DNA of 64,000 nucleotides from Ceratothoa steindachneri (GCA_963969495.1 OZ018321.1:107895212-107959211), one strand, 5' to 3'; shown: positions 1 through 11,578, numbered from the stretch's first letter. Translations and numbers: made by a program. Notes: a model not told the origin generated them from the letters alone.

Positions 1-45
1 TCATTGATTGGTCACGAGTTTTCAGAGAGAGGGAAAGCGCTCAAA

Positions 46-294
46 ATGACAAGCAAAAAGGACCCGTTCGTCCTAAAACACCACTGTGCAACATGCCAGT
101 CAGAAAAGTGGTGCGTTCACTCTCCGGAGGGCTGCTACTCAAAATGCAGCCCTGAAAGTATCTGCACTACTTGCATATTGACGCAAGAGGTGAAGAAATT
201 AAAAGACCTATATAGAGCTTCAGAGGAGAGAGCTAAAATCCCTGAAAGAAAGTTGGAGAAACTCGAAGCCCTTAACGCAGCTCAGATTCGATGA
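46..294 (+). pseudogene. CR1 A1 ORF1, N-terminal Cys/His-rich fragment
   Basis: An ATG at 46-48 opens an 82-residue frame ending in TGA at 292-294. Residues about 10-45 carry clustered Cys and His (HHCATC, then spaced Cys pairs ending in CTTC), followed by a Lys/Glu-rich helical segment (EVKKLKDLYRASEERAK) that looks like a coiled coil. CR1 ORF1 proteins are known to carry PHD-like or coiled-coil N-termini used for RNA binding and multimerisation. The matching start in copy A2 is at 14096 (MAKKNGPPF). The ORF1 reading frame breaks here and the SGNH part continues in another frame. Confidence 0.65.
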
Positions 295-427
295 CTAGAA
301 GAGGCGCCGCCCACTGACGTGTCGGAATCCCCTGGTACCCAAGCGTAGATTCCGGCATCATCTGAGGCTAAGCTAGCTGAGGCGAGAGAAAAAAGAGAAA
401 AACAAGAAAAAAAGAAAAAGAATAAAG

Positions 428-1039
428 TTGAAACAAAAGAAGAAGAACCCCAAAATAGAAGAAAAACAGATAAAAAAGAAGAAAAAGAAAGATAAGAATG
501 TGGAGAGTAAAGAGGAAAAGGGGAGGCCTCTTCCCCAAGGAAAGACCCCGTCTTCAGAGACCAAGTGTCCGAAGGTCACCCTCATTCGTGCCTCGCAAAC
601 ACGGGATCTGCAGCCGCTGCTAGGGGCCCGCCTTCGCACTAGCGTGAAGGTAAGCTGCCTGTCAGGACGAGGTAACTGCAACATCAGAGTAGATGCAGAG
701 AAAGCTCAGATTTCTGAGAATTCAGTTGTTACTCTGATGGTGAGCGGCAACGACCTCTACCTCAGAGAGGGTAAGGTTGGCCTCAGTGGTAAGACCATCC
801 AAACGGTGATGGGAGCCGTGAATGGCATAGGGCTTAAAACCCGTAAACGTGTCGTGGTTGGGATGCTTCCGAGAAGAGGTCCATCCCGAACCGCTCACGA
901 GAGAAACGTCGCAGTAAACAGAAGGTTGGCGGATCTCTGCACAGCAGAAAGAGTCTTCTTCGTGGACCCCTATCGTACCTTTATCGGTAGAGACGACTTC
1001 TACCAAAGGGAGGGGGTACATCTCTCCTTTAAAAGGTAA
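428..1039 (+). pseudogene. CR1 A1 ORF1, SGNH/GDSL esterase-like segment
   Basis: After a Lys-rich linker, the part from about 575 to 1039 matches the esterase domain found in ORF1 of many CR1 elements. Visible landmarks are the first block (VTLIRASQTRDLQPLL), a middle block with a possible Asn (VSGNDLYLR), a KRVVVGMLPRRGP strand, and the final DP...GVHLS block with the catalytic His. The first block should read GDSQ, as it still does in copy A2 at about 14370. Here it is RASQ, so the nucleophilic Ser environment is lost. The domain is thought to act on lipid or membrane association of the retrotransposon RNP; that role is known for the family, not shown here. Confidence 0.8.
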
Positions 1040-1224
1040 GGCCTTTCTCGCCAACCTAATTCAAGATGTCGTAGAACCCACCCAAAGGAGCCTTCGAAAC
1101 AGAGCGAAAGCGGACGTGAACCAGCACGCCCGTGTCACTCCTGGAACGACCTTCTCAGAGGTCGCCAAAAAGGGTGTGACCACGAAAACAGAGAAGCCGG
1201 GAAACGGAAGAGCGTAGGGAGTCC

Positions 1225-2152
1225 TACACTGTTAGACCCCCTGAAAGTTCTTCCTTTCAATGCGAGGTCAATCAGGAATAAGTTTCTTGAGCTCCGTGGC
1301 CTTGTAGCAACAGAGGAACCTGAGATGGTGGCCATAACGGAGCCGTGGATAAAAACCTCAAGCTGAGATTTTGAAGGTGAATTCACGATTCCCGGTTACC
1401 AGCTCTTCCTGAAAGATAGGCCAGACAGAGAGGGTGGTGGTGTTATGTTGTATGTCAAGGATACTCTCAACTCGACGGATTGCAAAATCGTTTCCGACCA
1501 TGAACTACTAGGTGTTGACCTAGAGATAGGTCCTGCCAAATACAGGACCCTGGTGCTTTATAGACCTCCTGTCCAACTCGTTGAAAAGGACAGAGATCTG
1601 TACCAGCTACTAGGAGAAGTTGTCCAAGACAGTGTGTGTATCGTCATGGGGGATTTCAACACACAAGTTGACTGGGAAACAAGAGAACCCTGTGGCGAGA
1701 ATGCATTGCTCTTGGAGTTCGCGAACAACGAGTTCCTGACTCAATGGGTGAGAGAGCCAACGAGAGGAGACAATATCCTCGACTTGGTTTTCACCTCTGA
1801 GGATGACATCGTTGAGGACCTCTCTGTTGGCGAAGGGCTCGGTGGCAGTGACCACCGACTAATTAGATTTGTAGTCAAAGTCCCGAAGGCAGGGACTGCA
1901 ACTAGTAAATCGAGGAAACTCGATTTGAAAAGAGCAGACTTTGTAGGTATTCGTGCTGGACTGACTGACGCGAGGCTAGAAGTGTGCGATGTTGTTGAAA
2001 ACTCGTGGAACAGTTTCAAAACCACATTCATGAGTCTTCAATCGCGTTTCATCCCTCTGAAATGTCCCCGTCGGTCTTCTGTCCAACCAAAGTGGTTTAA
2101 TCGAGAAATCAGCCAACTTCTTAGTAAGAAGAGAACTGTGTGCCGGCAATAG
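1225..2152 (+). pseudogene. CR1 A1 ORF2 endonuclease domain
   Basis: This is an APE-type endonuclease that would nick target DNA for target-primed reverse transcription. The reading starts near 1245 (LPFNARSIRNKF), passes a stop at about 1364, and continues open from 1445 to 2152. Catalytic landmarks are visible: ITEPWI (metal-binding Glu), VCIVMGDFNTQVDW (GDFN), and GGSDHRLI (SDH). The end of the frame is the linker before RT. A T-run at about 2277-2289, longer than the equivalent in A3, breaks the frame again before the RT start (KEFFGYVNSRKPI region). Confidence 0.88.
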
Positions 2153-2979
2153 AAGATCTCGGGTGACTTTGACGAATACCGGAGGAGAGCCAGGAGAGTG
2201 AAGTCCAGCATAAGGGCGGCTAAGCGGTTTGAGGAACTCCGAGTAGCGAGACTCTGTAAAGAGCTTCCCAAGGAGTTTTTTTTTTTTTTGGATATGTGAA
2301 CAGCCGTAAACCAATCCGTCGAACGATTGGTCCTTTGAGAAATGAGGAGGGGGGCATTAAAGCATTTAGATGCCGAAAATGCTAACCTCCTCAACGACTA
2401 CTTCTCTTCAGTGTTTACTGAAGAGTATGGTTTCATCCCTCCCCCCGTAAGGGGCGCGGCGATTTGCCATCCTGGCCGCCGTGCTGACGGGATCCAGCGC
2501 TCCGTCTAGCGCCACCTTAGCCTCTCTTCCTTCCTTCATATAGCCTGTATTTTATTTCTCCCCTACTTCGTCGCTTTTAATACAACCTCTCCCACAACTT
2601 TCAATGGTCAGCCTCTAATTTCACGGGGTAGATGCTGACCTTCTTCTCAAGCCAACCGTCCCGGATCGGGGCTGAGGGGGGAGGGGACAACGTTCCCTAA
2701 CCCCAGAGCTCCGGTTCGGAATGTTTTTTTTTATTAACAACTTGCTTAATCCCCACCCATACCTTCCTCACATCCCTTTTCCTTTCTTCTTCACACTCAG
2801 TTTTACGCCGCGTCTAAGGGGAGCCGCCATGCCGATGGAATACCTGGCCGCTAGGCGGGAGGGGTGGTCCCAAATGGCGGTACCTAACTCTCCTAGGCCA
2901 GTAAGTACCTCTTGCAGTGCGGGCAACTGCGAGAGATGGTGAGCTATTGCGTCCCGTATAAAAAAGAGGGTCACCTACC

Positions 2980-4782
2980 CATGTATGCAAATAACAGAAA
3001 AATCAAATCTCTCCCCATTCCACCTTGTACGCAGACGGAGCCGCCCTCGGGCAGCTTCCCCGAAAAAATAGAGGTCCCCCCTCCTGTGCTTGCACAGGGG
3101 ACCCTCCATATTTCTTTAACCGGAGAGGAGGCTTACTCCTCTCCTACGCCTACAGGCGAAGGGGACTCCCCCTCACCCCCTTCTCTGGAGGTGCTTTCGG
3201 GCACCTCCCTATTTCCAGCGGCAGTCCCTCTTTTTCTTTCCAAGGAGACTGCCAAGAAAGCCAGCAGGCAGCATATGGCCGACCGCCCCTCGTGTAAGCG
3301 GCTCGGTAGGGCAAACCCCCTTAGGGGGGAGAGGGAAGCCAGGCCCATTCGGTCGCTTCCCTCAAAAGACCTGCTGGCAAAAATTTTAAACCTTGCCGGG
3401 GTCAAGGCCTGTGCCTCCCCACACAAGATTGGAGACACTGCCAAGGGGACCTGCGATGTCCTGGGAGCGAAAGGCCAACTGGATGCCCCTCCTGTGATAG
3501 ACATGGTCCTTGAGGAAACCCAGCATCAGACGGTAGGGCCTTCCATGGGGGGGAATCCGGGCTCGGTGCCAAACACCGAACCTGAATCCGCCCCTATACA
3601 AGGTCCTCCTCAAACGGCTATGGTTTCTGAGGCATTACAAGGAGGGGAGGGATCTCCTCCGAACGGTGCCCCTGCGACCACCAGGACCTTCTCCATTTCG
3701 GAGAAGGACCTGGCTGAGGCCGGTCCATCTGACCTAGGGGCTTCTGCCGGCGGAAGTGAGAAGCGGGTTCATTCCACGCCCTCCTCTCCAAAAACGAAAA
3801 AGACTAAGACAAAGAAGACTCGAGGCTGCGGAGACGGATGGGTCTGCTGCCACTTTTGCAAGCGACCAAGCCAAGATCGGCACATCCTGCCCCTTTGCCC
3901 TTCCCCCCCCCCCGGGTGCAGAGCCTTCGATAATGACAAAGGCCAAAATTGCGCAGGGCGGAACCTCGATGCCATCGGGGCCCTTGATTCAGAGGCTACC
4001 TGGCGTTTTCGAGCCCGCTGGCTTCAAACGCTTCCTCGTCATTCGCTCCACTGATGGCAGCATGTTGGCTAACGGCAACATGATCCATCAGAGTAGAGGA
4101 TTAGCTAGTGTAATTGGTAGAGAGCTGAAGGTGACCCGTTTCTCGGACGGGAGCCTTCTGGCCAATGCGGTGAATCCCGCCGAGGCTGACAAGATAAGTG
4201 CTCTTCGGACACTTCATGGCACCCCGGTGAGTGTGACGCCTCACTCTACCATGAACTTTGTAAAAGGAGTAGTTTATGCGAGGGAACTCGTTGACTACTC
4301 CATAGAGGACATCACCTTCGAGCTGGCCGACCATGGGACGGTCAAGGTCGAACGTGTGATGAGAAAACAGGGAGGGGCCACGAGACCCACCCCTACACTC
4401 TTCGTTCGTCACGTTCGACTGTGACAAGCTCCCTGAGTCGGTGCGTGCCGGTTGGTACCGCTACCGCGTGAAGGCATTCGTGTCACTGCCGTGGCGGTGC
4501 TATTACTGTCACCGCTTCGGCCATATGAATCGTTCTTGTAGACGTGCAAAGTCGGGGTCACCCGAAGTATGTGTAAATTGCTCCAAGGCCGCACACTTTA
4601 TGTCTAAATCATGTGTGGCCAAGTGTGTCAATTGCGGAGAGCCGCACCTCGCTTCTTCGAAGCAATGTGGTGCTTATCTCCTTGAGAAAGAAATCCTGGC
4701 CGTTCAGGCCCAGGATCGAATCTCATTCTGCGAGGCTAAGGACTTGGTCCTGGTGCGCCCGGCTTTGCTTGGGACGTCATAG
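2980..4782 (+). pseudogene. Family B ORF1 (gag-like, CCHC zinc knuckles), copy B1
   Basis: The product would be an RNA-binding nucleocapsid-like protein. The gag core (FEPAGFKRFLVIRSTDG onward) lies at about 4000-4420, and three zinc knuckles lie at about 4498-4670: CYYCHRFGHMNRSC, CVNCSKAAHFMSKSC and CVNCGEPH...C. The N-terminal third is Pro/Ser/Gly-rich with Lys clusters. The frame is broken at about 3810-3850 (a loss of sequence relative to B4) and again at about 4405 (a short CGTT duplication in TTCGTTCGTCACG), and ends early at a TAG at 4780-4782 where B4 reads TAT. The start is uncertain because the ATG used by B4 is not conserved here. Confidence 0.8.
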
Positions 4783-4964
4783 GCCTAATAGTTAGAAAGG
4801 CACCCTCTGCTTTTGGCCCATCCATGCCAACGGTTGTTTCCGCGCCCATTCGGAGCCCTTCTGCGGGCTCTACTCAACCCGAGCGCTCCCCTGGTAAAGC
4901 TGGTGGCAAAAAGGTTTCATAGCCAGCCCCGGCTAAAACCAGGGCTTCCCTATCTTCCCTCCGC

Positions 4965-5372
4965 GTGACCGTTTCCCGTAAGGCGAAACGGCCACGCGCC
5001 TCCACCGAGTCGTTCGACACACAGGAGGCAAAACCCCTGAAGTTGGTCGTTAGGCTATCTTCCGGGGTTCCTAAAGCTGTCCCCCAAAAGGAGGACAGCA
5101 ACAAAGGAGCTTCGGCTCCTTCACCCACGTCTAGAGGTGGAGCGAGTGGCTCGGAGACGGTGGTTCCTCGAAAAGAGGGCCCCCCGCCTCCGAAGCCGCA
5201 ACGCTCGCCTAAGGTTTCGAGGCGGAGGGAGGAAAAGACTCGCATGGCAAGCCCAACCTCCCCCAATAAGTCCTCGAAGGCGACAGCGCCTTTAGCGCTT
5301 TGTCCGGCCAACAGCGCCCGGGGTTCTGCCTCCGGGAAGCGTACGGCCATTCCCGTGAGCGTCTTCTGTTAG
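4965..5372 (+). pseudogene. Family B middle frame between ORF1 and endonuclease, copy B1
   Basis: A 135-codon open frame rich in Pro, Ser, Lys and Arg begins at a GTG that overlaps the ORF1 TGA in a GTGA overlap (4965-4968) and runs to a TAG at 5370-5372. The same frame and the same GTGA geometry occur in B4 (48553-48990) and, disrupted, in B5 (57591 on). It has no ATG at its start and no recognisable domain. It lies between gag and endonuclease, so it may be a linker made by frameshifting or simply non-coding sequence with biased composition. Confidence 0.5.
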
Positions 5373-5399
5373 AGAAGGGCCCCCGCGTCTGCTCCGAGC

Positions 5400-5699
5400 T
5401 AGGCCTGGAGGGCATATTCCTTCAATGGAATTGCCGTGGACTCCAGGCCAAGTGGGAGGAGCTGCGGAGGCTTGTGTTGTCCCGTTCCCCTTTAGCTATC
5501 TTTTTGCAGGAGACCATGCTAGGCGCGTGCCCCCTGCTCTCCCTCCCGGGGTATAAAGGTCTTGCGATCCCACCACCACGGGATGGCCGGGTTGGGGGAT
5601 GCGTGGTTTACACCCGGCATGATGTCTCCGTTCTTCCTTTCTCTTTAGATACCTCCTTTCAGGCAGTGTCTGTGCAGCTGCACATGGTTAGGAGGTATA
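5400..5699 (+). pseudogene. Family B ORF2 endonuclease N-terminus, copy B1
   Basis: This is the first third of the APE-type endonuclease: LQWNCRGLQAKWEELRRL, then the metal-binding FLQETMLG block, then GGCVVYTRHDVSVL. It is interrupted by the Tigger element at 5700 and resumes at 8278. Up to the insertion point the frame is open and closely matches B4, so the decay of B1 lies mostly elsewhere. Confidence 0.85.
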
Positions 5700-8275
5700 C
5701 AGTAATCCCTTGCTACTTCGCGGTTCAACTATCGCGGATTCACGACTTCGCCGATTTTTAAAATATTTATATGGAAAATATATCGCGGAGTTTCCTGGAA
5801 AATTCTAGAAAATTCGCGATATATGAACACCTAAAATTTTCATTAAATCCATCAAAATATTAATAAATATTATTTCCTAGTCTAGGAACAACAACACAAG
5901 CGTAAAATAGCAAAAAAAGCATATACAGGGGTATTTGAACTTGTAACTCACATGACAAAAAAAAAGAATTATCTAGAATGCGATGTGCATACACTACCCG
6001 CATATCCTGTTGTTTTCTGTTGCGGCCATTTCGCTTCAAGCTTTCTCGCCGGGTGGTTTACTGTACTACTTTACGCTGTGCTGTGTGTGATTTTTTATTT
6101 CTTTGCGTGGAACTTTACCCCCTGCAATGGCTCCCAAGCGTGCTGCTTCTTCCAAGGCTGGTACTGAGCCTAAACGCAAACGAAGAATGATGACGATCGC
6201 TGAGAAGATGAAACTTCTGGATATGTTGAAGGAAGGGAGAACTTTCGCTGCCGTCGCCCGCCATTTTAGCGTGAATGAATCCACCGTTCGCTACATCAAG
6301 AAGGACGAGGCTGACATTAGGAAGACGGCTGCCATCGCCTTTAATAAGCCGGCGAAGAGAGTGGTTACGGCTCGTAATAAAACTATCATCCGTATGGAAG
6401 TTGCTTTGGCCGTATGGATAACCGACTGCCTAAAGAAGAACATAGCCTTGGATACGAACATCATCCCAACAAAGGCTAGGAGCCTGTACGAGACTTTGGC
6501 GGCTAAGGAACCTGAGGACGACAGTGGCGACCACGAAGAAGAGGAAGAAGACGAAGACGACGTAGAAGATTCGCACCAGGGACGTCCAGTGATTCACAAC
6601 CTAAAAAACGTCCTTTTTCTGCTAGCAAAGAGTGGTTTGCTAAGTTTCAGATACGCTTTGGCCTAAAAAGCGTTTCCCTGCATGACGAGGCTGCTTCTGC
6701 TGACACGAGCGCTGCTGAAACATACGTGGATATAAGCCCGAACAAGTTTTTAATATGGACGAGACGGGCTTGTTTTGAAAAGAATGCCGTCGCGAACTTT
6801 CTTGTTCAAAGAGGAAGCAAAAGCCTCCGGCTTTAAAGCATACAAGGATCGTGTGACCCTCGTGATGTGTGGCAATGTTGCGGGATTTTTGTTAAAGCCA
6901 GGACTTAGTTACAAGTCTAAAAACTCAAGGGCTTTAAAAAACAAAAACAAGAATCTGCTACCCGTATATTGGATGCACAATCCAAAGGCGTGGATAACGA
7001 AAATGCTGACTTTCGACTGGTTCCACCAGTGTTTTATCCCGCAAGTCAAGGTGTATCTATTAGAGAAGGGCTTGCCATTCGAAATTCTTCTCCTTATGGA
7101 TAACGCTGGTGACCACGCTACTGATCTGTCTCATGAGAGCATTCAGATTGAGTTCCTGCCGCCCAACACTACGTCACTTATTCAACCAATGGACCAGGGG
7201 GTTATCAGGGCGTTCAAGGCCTTATACACGAGGAATGTCCTGGCGAACCTGGTTGCTTCTGTGTATGCCGCCCAAGAAGACGAAGACAAAAATTTTAACT
7301 TGAAGGCAAACTGGCGACAGTACCCAATTGCTACGTGCCTCCAAAATATCCAGAAGGCATTGCAAGAAATGAAGCCTGCCACCATTAACGCGAGCTGGAA
7401 GAATTTGTGGCCCGAGGTTAATTACGACAAGGAATTTACACCTGCCGAAATCCAACACTCCGCAGTACAGAAAGCTTTGCAGTCGGCTGCGATCATTGGA
7501 GGCGACGGCTTTGCAGACATGACCACGGGAGACATCGACGAGTTATTAGACTGCCACTCCCATCCGCTAACCGACGAAGACCTCGAAGACTTGACGAAGT
7601 CGGCCAGCGAAGCGAAGAAGAAGAAACGGAAGAAGTTGTCGACCAAACTGGCTTGACTTTGGAACGGCTGGCCAAGCTCTGCAACCTGGCTAAAGAATTG
7701 AAAGAGGGGTCACAGGAATGGGACGACGATATGGTTCGTTCTGAGCAATTTTGCAACAAGGTCGATGAAGTCATGAATTCCTACAGGATGCTCTTTGAAC
7801 GGAAAAAGAAGCAGCGGCAGCAACTTCCTATCGCAATGTTTTTGCAGCCTCGCAAAAAAAGCCAGTTCCTGCTACTACTACTACGGTTGCACCTTCGGAA
7901 GAAGTGGAAGAGGTGTCCCAGGAAAGGGCACCGCCGTCTTAAGAGACGTAAAATACAATCATCGGATGCACAGTAGAAATCATCATCATTTCTACTGTGC
8001 AGCAAATTCATCACCATCATCATTCAACTTCTTTAGTGGTGAGTACAGTAACAATATTTATTTTTTTAATCTAAAGTGTTATTGCTTATCAGTTGTCATT
8101 ATTATTAATAGAGTACTGTACTGTAATGGGTGGGTTGTTAACAGTACAGGGATGGTTTTAAAAGTTCAAATACACGTTAAATAAATACTGTAAATATGGT
8201 GTCCCTACTTCGCGGAAATTCAGTTATCGCGGCAGGTCTCGGAACAAATCTACCGCGATAAACGAGGGATCACTG
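5700..8275 (+). mobile_element. Tigger-like (pogo group, Tc1/mariner superfamily) DNA transposon
   Basis: A 2576-bp element with terminal inverted repeats starting CAGTAATCCCTTGCTACTTC on the left and, read inward from the right, CAGTGATCCCTCGTTTATCG. Subterminal motifs (ATCGCGG, TTCGCGG) recur at both ends. It is flanked by TA on both sides (5698-5699 and 8276-8277), and removing it restores the GGAGGTATACTATC sequence seen in B4, so the insertion point and TA duplication are exact. It carries one degraded transposase gene on the plus strand. Tigger elements transpose by cut-and-paste using a DDD transposase. Confidence 0.95.
6127..7820 (+). pseudogene. Tigger transposase (TIGD-like), frameshifted
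   Basis: The gene starts at ATG 6127 (MAPKRAASSKAG) and shows a CENP-B/pogo-type helix-turn-helix N-terminus (TIAEKMKLLDMLKEGRTF, SVNESTVRYIKK). An acidic stretch follows (about 6520-6580) and then the DDE core. Catalytic aspartates are visible in NMDETGLF (about 6752), LLMDNAGDH (about 7095) and SLIQPMDQGVI (about 7180). Breaks: a frameshift near 6600, a TGA at about 6776 directly after the first catalytic motif (where a Trp is usual), and a frameshift in the A/G-rich run near 7610-7640, after which the C-terminus (LERLAKLCNLAKELKEGS) continues in another frame. The enzyme is dead. Confidence 0.9.
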
Positions 8276-10199
8276 TACTATCATTTTGGCGTACATTCCA
8301 CCGTCAGCTGACTTCGACGCGGGGAACTTCCGCCGCGTCATGGCACGGTTGCCGAGGCCCTTTCTCTTGCTTGGAAGTCTGCACGGCAGGCATCTTCTCT
8401 GGGGAGATTACTCAACAAATCCCAGGGGACAGGTCCTTGCCGATCTGATCGAAGAGCTTGAGATAGGTGTCCTAAACGTGGATGAGTTTACGCATCACTG
8501 TCCGAGAACCGCTTCATTTTCTTGCCTAGATCTATCTTTGTGCTCTTCGGATGCACAGCCTGATTTTGATTGGGGGGTGGTCGATGACCTCCATGGTAGT
8601 GATCACTTTTCCATTCAAATATGATTTTCAGGGCAACTGCCGCCTGCGAGTCCACCTCGGTGGTGCTTGGCGCGGGCGCGGTGGCCTGCATTTCAGGAAG
8701 TGACTGAATTCTCTATCTCAGTCGAGGAGTTTAGGTCGGTAGATGAGGCTGTTGAGTTCTTCTCCGGCAACCTCATCGCCGTGGGCCTGACTACTATTCC
8801 TAGGACGTCTAGCCCTTTTGCACGCCGACCACTCCCATGGTGGTCGACCAAATGTAAGACGGCCCTCAAACAGAAGCGTTATGCCTACATGCGCTATAAG
8901 CGCCCCCCGAACGATTTCACTGTCGCTGAATTTCGTCGGGCTAGGGCTAGGTTCCGGTATATTTCGAAGCACGCCCGCCGCTTTTCTGGCGGGCATACGT
9001 GTCTTCACTTAACGGGAAGACCCCTTTAGCAGAGGTGTGGAAGCGAGTCAAAAGGATTCGGGTCAAGTTCTCGCAGGACCCCCCCGTTCTTTAGGAGAAT
9101 GGGACCGCAATCTCGGACCCCGCGTCCGTGGCGGAATCCTTAGCGACCGCTTTTTCCGCATTCTCTAGCCGAGATGCTGCTCCTCCAGCATTCACTGCAC
9201 CTCGTGATGTCGCGGAAGGCCGCCGGCTGGACTTTACCTCCAGAGGCGGAGAACCCTTCAACGACAAGTTTACTGTGAGTGAGTTGCGCTCCGCTCTCGC
9301 TTCGTGCGCGGACACCGCCCATGGTCCGGATCTGATGTCCTGTACGCTATGCTTCGACACCTGGGTGAGCGAGGCATGGCAGATGTCGAGATTATGTTTT
9401 GCTGGGCATGGCAGATGTCGAGATTATGTTCTGCTGGGTTCCTGGACACTCTGGAATTGCGGGGAGTGAGCGCGCCGATGAGGGCGCCAAAGAGTCCGCG
9501 AGGACTCTGCGACCGGACCAGCGTTTCGCTCTTCCTCACACCGACTACATGGAAGGAATACGGGCAGCTCTTTGGACTGCTTGGCAAAGAAGATGGGAGA
9601 CGATCGAAGGGAGCTTAAAGTTGCGTGCCATTGCGCCGCGACTGTTCCCATGGACCTATCCCCCAATGCCGCGACGGCTTCAGGTCGCTTTCTGTCGTCT
9701 CCGAATCGGACATACTCGTGTGACGCATCGATATCTGATGGAACGCTCGCTAGGGCCCTATTGCGACAACTGCGTCGCCCCTAGACTGTTCGCCACATTC
9801 TTGTCGAATGTCCCAGTCTGAGCGATCTTCGCGCACGATACCTGTCCCGGTACCGGGATGGGCGGGGTCGCTACCGCCTGTCCCTTGTGCTTGGGACGTT
9901 CGTGCACATTGACTTGTTGACTTTGGGGGGGAGGCCGGGCTTCTCCCTTTTATTTAAGGTTCTTTTTGTTTTTCGTTTGTTATTGTTGTTTTGTAGGTTG
10001 CACTCTCCTGCACCGGGGTAAGGGGGACCTCCCCCCGCGGCCGGAGATTGCTTCCTGATTGTTAAGTTTTCCAATTTATATCGTTATGTTTTCATTTTTT
10101 TTTTAAAGTACCCTATTTCTAGGTCGTCGTGTTTTTCGGCGACTTATGCCCAAGTGGGCAGTTGCCAGATGGGCTCTATAAAATTTAAAAAAAAAAATA
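8276..10199 (+). mobile_element. Family B LINE, copy B1, 3' part with RT deleted
   Basis: B1 resumes after Tigger with the rest of the endonuclease and runs to the poly(A) end at about 10199. The 3' UTR ends in the family hairpin (GCGACTTATGCCC...) and CCAGATGGGCTC before the A-tract. About 1.78 kb is missing between the sequence matching B4 50389 and that matching B4 52168, which removes the whole RT domain and the first half of RNase H. Confidence 0.9.
8278..9930 (+). pseudogene. Family B ORF2, copy B1: endonuclease C-terminus joined to RNase H C-terminus
   Basis: The segment reads the endonuclease (metal site GDLN mutated to GSLH at about 8370; GSDHF kept at about 8600), then the RT-proximal linker (PLPWWSTKCKTALKQKRY) and the residues before RT (ASCADTAHGPD). 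It then jumps at 9374 into the last part of RNase H (DVEIMFCWVPGHSGIAG) and the C-terminal CCHC-like tail (PYCDNCV...). A 32-bp tandem duplication (9374-9405, 9406-9437) sits exactly on the junction. Several frameshifts are also present. No catalytic RT motif survives. Confidence 0.88.
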
Positions 10200-11578
10200 T
10201 GTTGATTCGAGGCTCGACTACGGATGCGAGTTTTATGCATCCGCAGCCGAGCGTTTATTGCGCAAGGTGGATTCGATCCACCACACCGGCCTTCGCCTTG
10301 TGACCGGTTCCTTCCGCACTTCCCTCATTGAGAGCCTGTTGGTCGATGCTGGGGAGATGCCACTTGCTCTGCGCCGCGTGCAGTGCATCACTCGCCTGTA
10401 CGCGCGAGCCCGGCGCCTTCCTCAGTCGCCAACATCTCTCACTGCATCCCTAGCTGATCTCGATGGTGCCTATGTCGCCAGTCATACCCTAAGCCCTTTG
10501 GGTTTAGGGCCAGGAAACTCCTTCGAGAGGTAGATATAGCTCTCGGGCCGGTGGTGGCCCTGGTTCTGCCCAGGACGCCACCCTGGAGGGTACCACATTT
10601 GGCTATTTGTCACCACGCCTCTGCTCCCAAAGCTTGTACGGCGCCGGGAGTATTGCGTTCGACCTTTCTGGAGCACACCTCGTTTCACGCTGGAACCGTG
10701 CCAGTGTATACGGATGGCTCCAAGTCCCAAGAGGGTGTCGGCTTCCACGCTGTATCCCCCCCTGTTTGAAGTCAGCGGGGCTCTGCCAGGCGCTGCGTCT
10801 GTCTTCACGGCCGAGCTGGTGGCAATACACCACTCGGTACGGGAGATTACGCGACGTGCCCGGTTCGGAGACGTGATTGTGATCTATGGCGACTCACAAA
10901 GCGACTTGAGTGCTCTGGGGGGAAAGGGAACTTCCGCATCCCCTGTTTCGCGATATACGTGACGCTACGTTTTTGGCGAGCCGGGCAGATGTCGAGATTA
11001 TGTTCTGCTGGGTTCCTGGACATGTAGGAATTGCGGGGAATGAGGGCGCCAATGAGTCCGTGAGGAGTCTGCGACCGGACCAGCGTTTCGCTCTTCCTCA
11101 CACCGACTACATGGCAGGAATACGGGCTTAAAGTTGCGTGCCATTGCGCCGCGACTGTTCCCATGGACCTATCCCCCAATGCCGCGACGGCTTCAGGTCG
11201 CTTTCTGTCGTCTCCGAATCGGACATACTCGTGTGACGCATCGCTATTTGATGGAGCGCTCGCCTATGCCCTATTGCGACGACTGCGTCGTCCCCCAGAC
11301 TGTTCGTCACATTCTTGTCGAATGTCCCTGTCTGGGTGATCTTCGCGCACGTTACCTGTCCCGGTACCAGGATGGGCGGGGTCGCTACCGCCTGTCCTTT
11401 GTACTCGGTAAGAGTGCGTGCACATTGACTGGTGAACTTGTTGACTTTGGGGGGGAGGCCGGCCTTCTCCCTATTATTTAAGCAGTTTGTTTTTTTTGTT
11501 TTGTTTTGTTTTTTGCTTTTGTTTTTTCCCCCCTTTAGGTTGCATGCCCCTGCGCCGGGGGGGACCTCTTCCCGACGC
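10200..11578 (+). mobile_element. Family B LINE fragment, copy B2
   Basis: This fragment begins directly after the B1 A-tail with sequence matching B4 from about 51375 (KLDYGCEFYASAAERLL, the RT thumb) and continues through RNase H (VYTDGSK equivalent at about 10700, FTAELVAIHHSVREI at about 10810, IYGDSQSDLSAL at about 10880, WVPGHVGIAGNEG at about 11010) to the C-terminal CCHC region and part of the 3' UTR. It lacks its terminal hairpin and A-tail: the 3' UTR stops at CCCGACGC (about 11578), where CR1 A1 resumes. Frameshifts are frequent. Confidence 0.88.

Larger units (their letters stand above)
1..2442 (+). mobile_element. CR1-like non-LTR retrotransposon, copy A1, 5' part
   Basis: This is the 5' two-thirds of a CR1-type LINE that begins at or before the window edge. 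It reads ORF1 (Cys/His-rich segment, then an SGNH esterase segment), then endonuclease, then the start of the RT region. It stops at about 2436-2442, inside a sequence matching copy A3 at about 19355-19365, where family B element B1 begins. The element resumes at 11579. About 115 bp of CR1 present in A3 (roughly 19363-19478) is missing between the two halves. Stops and frameshifts throughout mark it as an old copy. Confidence 0.9.
2443..5699 (+). mobile_element. Family B LINE (I/Nimb-like, RNase H-bearing), copy B1, 5' part
   Basis: The element starts with the same 5' end as B4 and B5 (CCCCGTAAGGGGCGCGG), inside CR1 A1. It contains a roughly 500-bp 5' UTR, ORF1 (about 2980-4782), the middle frame (4965-5372) and the first third of the endonuclease, then is cut by a Tigger insertion at a TA dinucleotide (5698-5699). 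I assign it to the I superfamily because ORF2 combines APE endonuclease, RT and RNase H with a CCHC gag ORF1. The exact clade (I, Nimb, LOA) cannot be fixed without a phylogeny. Confidence 0.9.
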
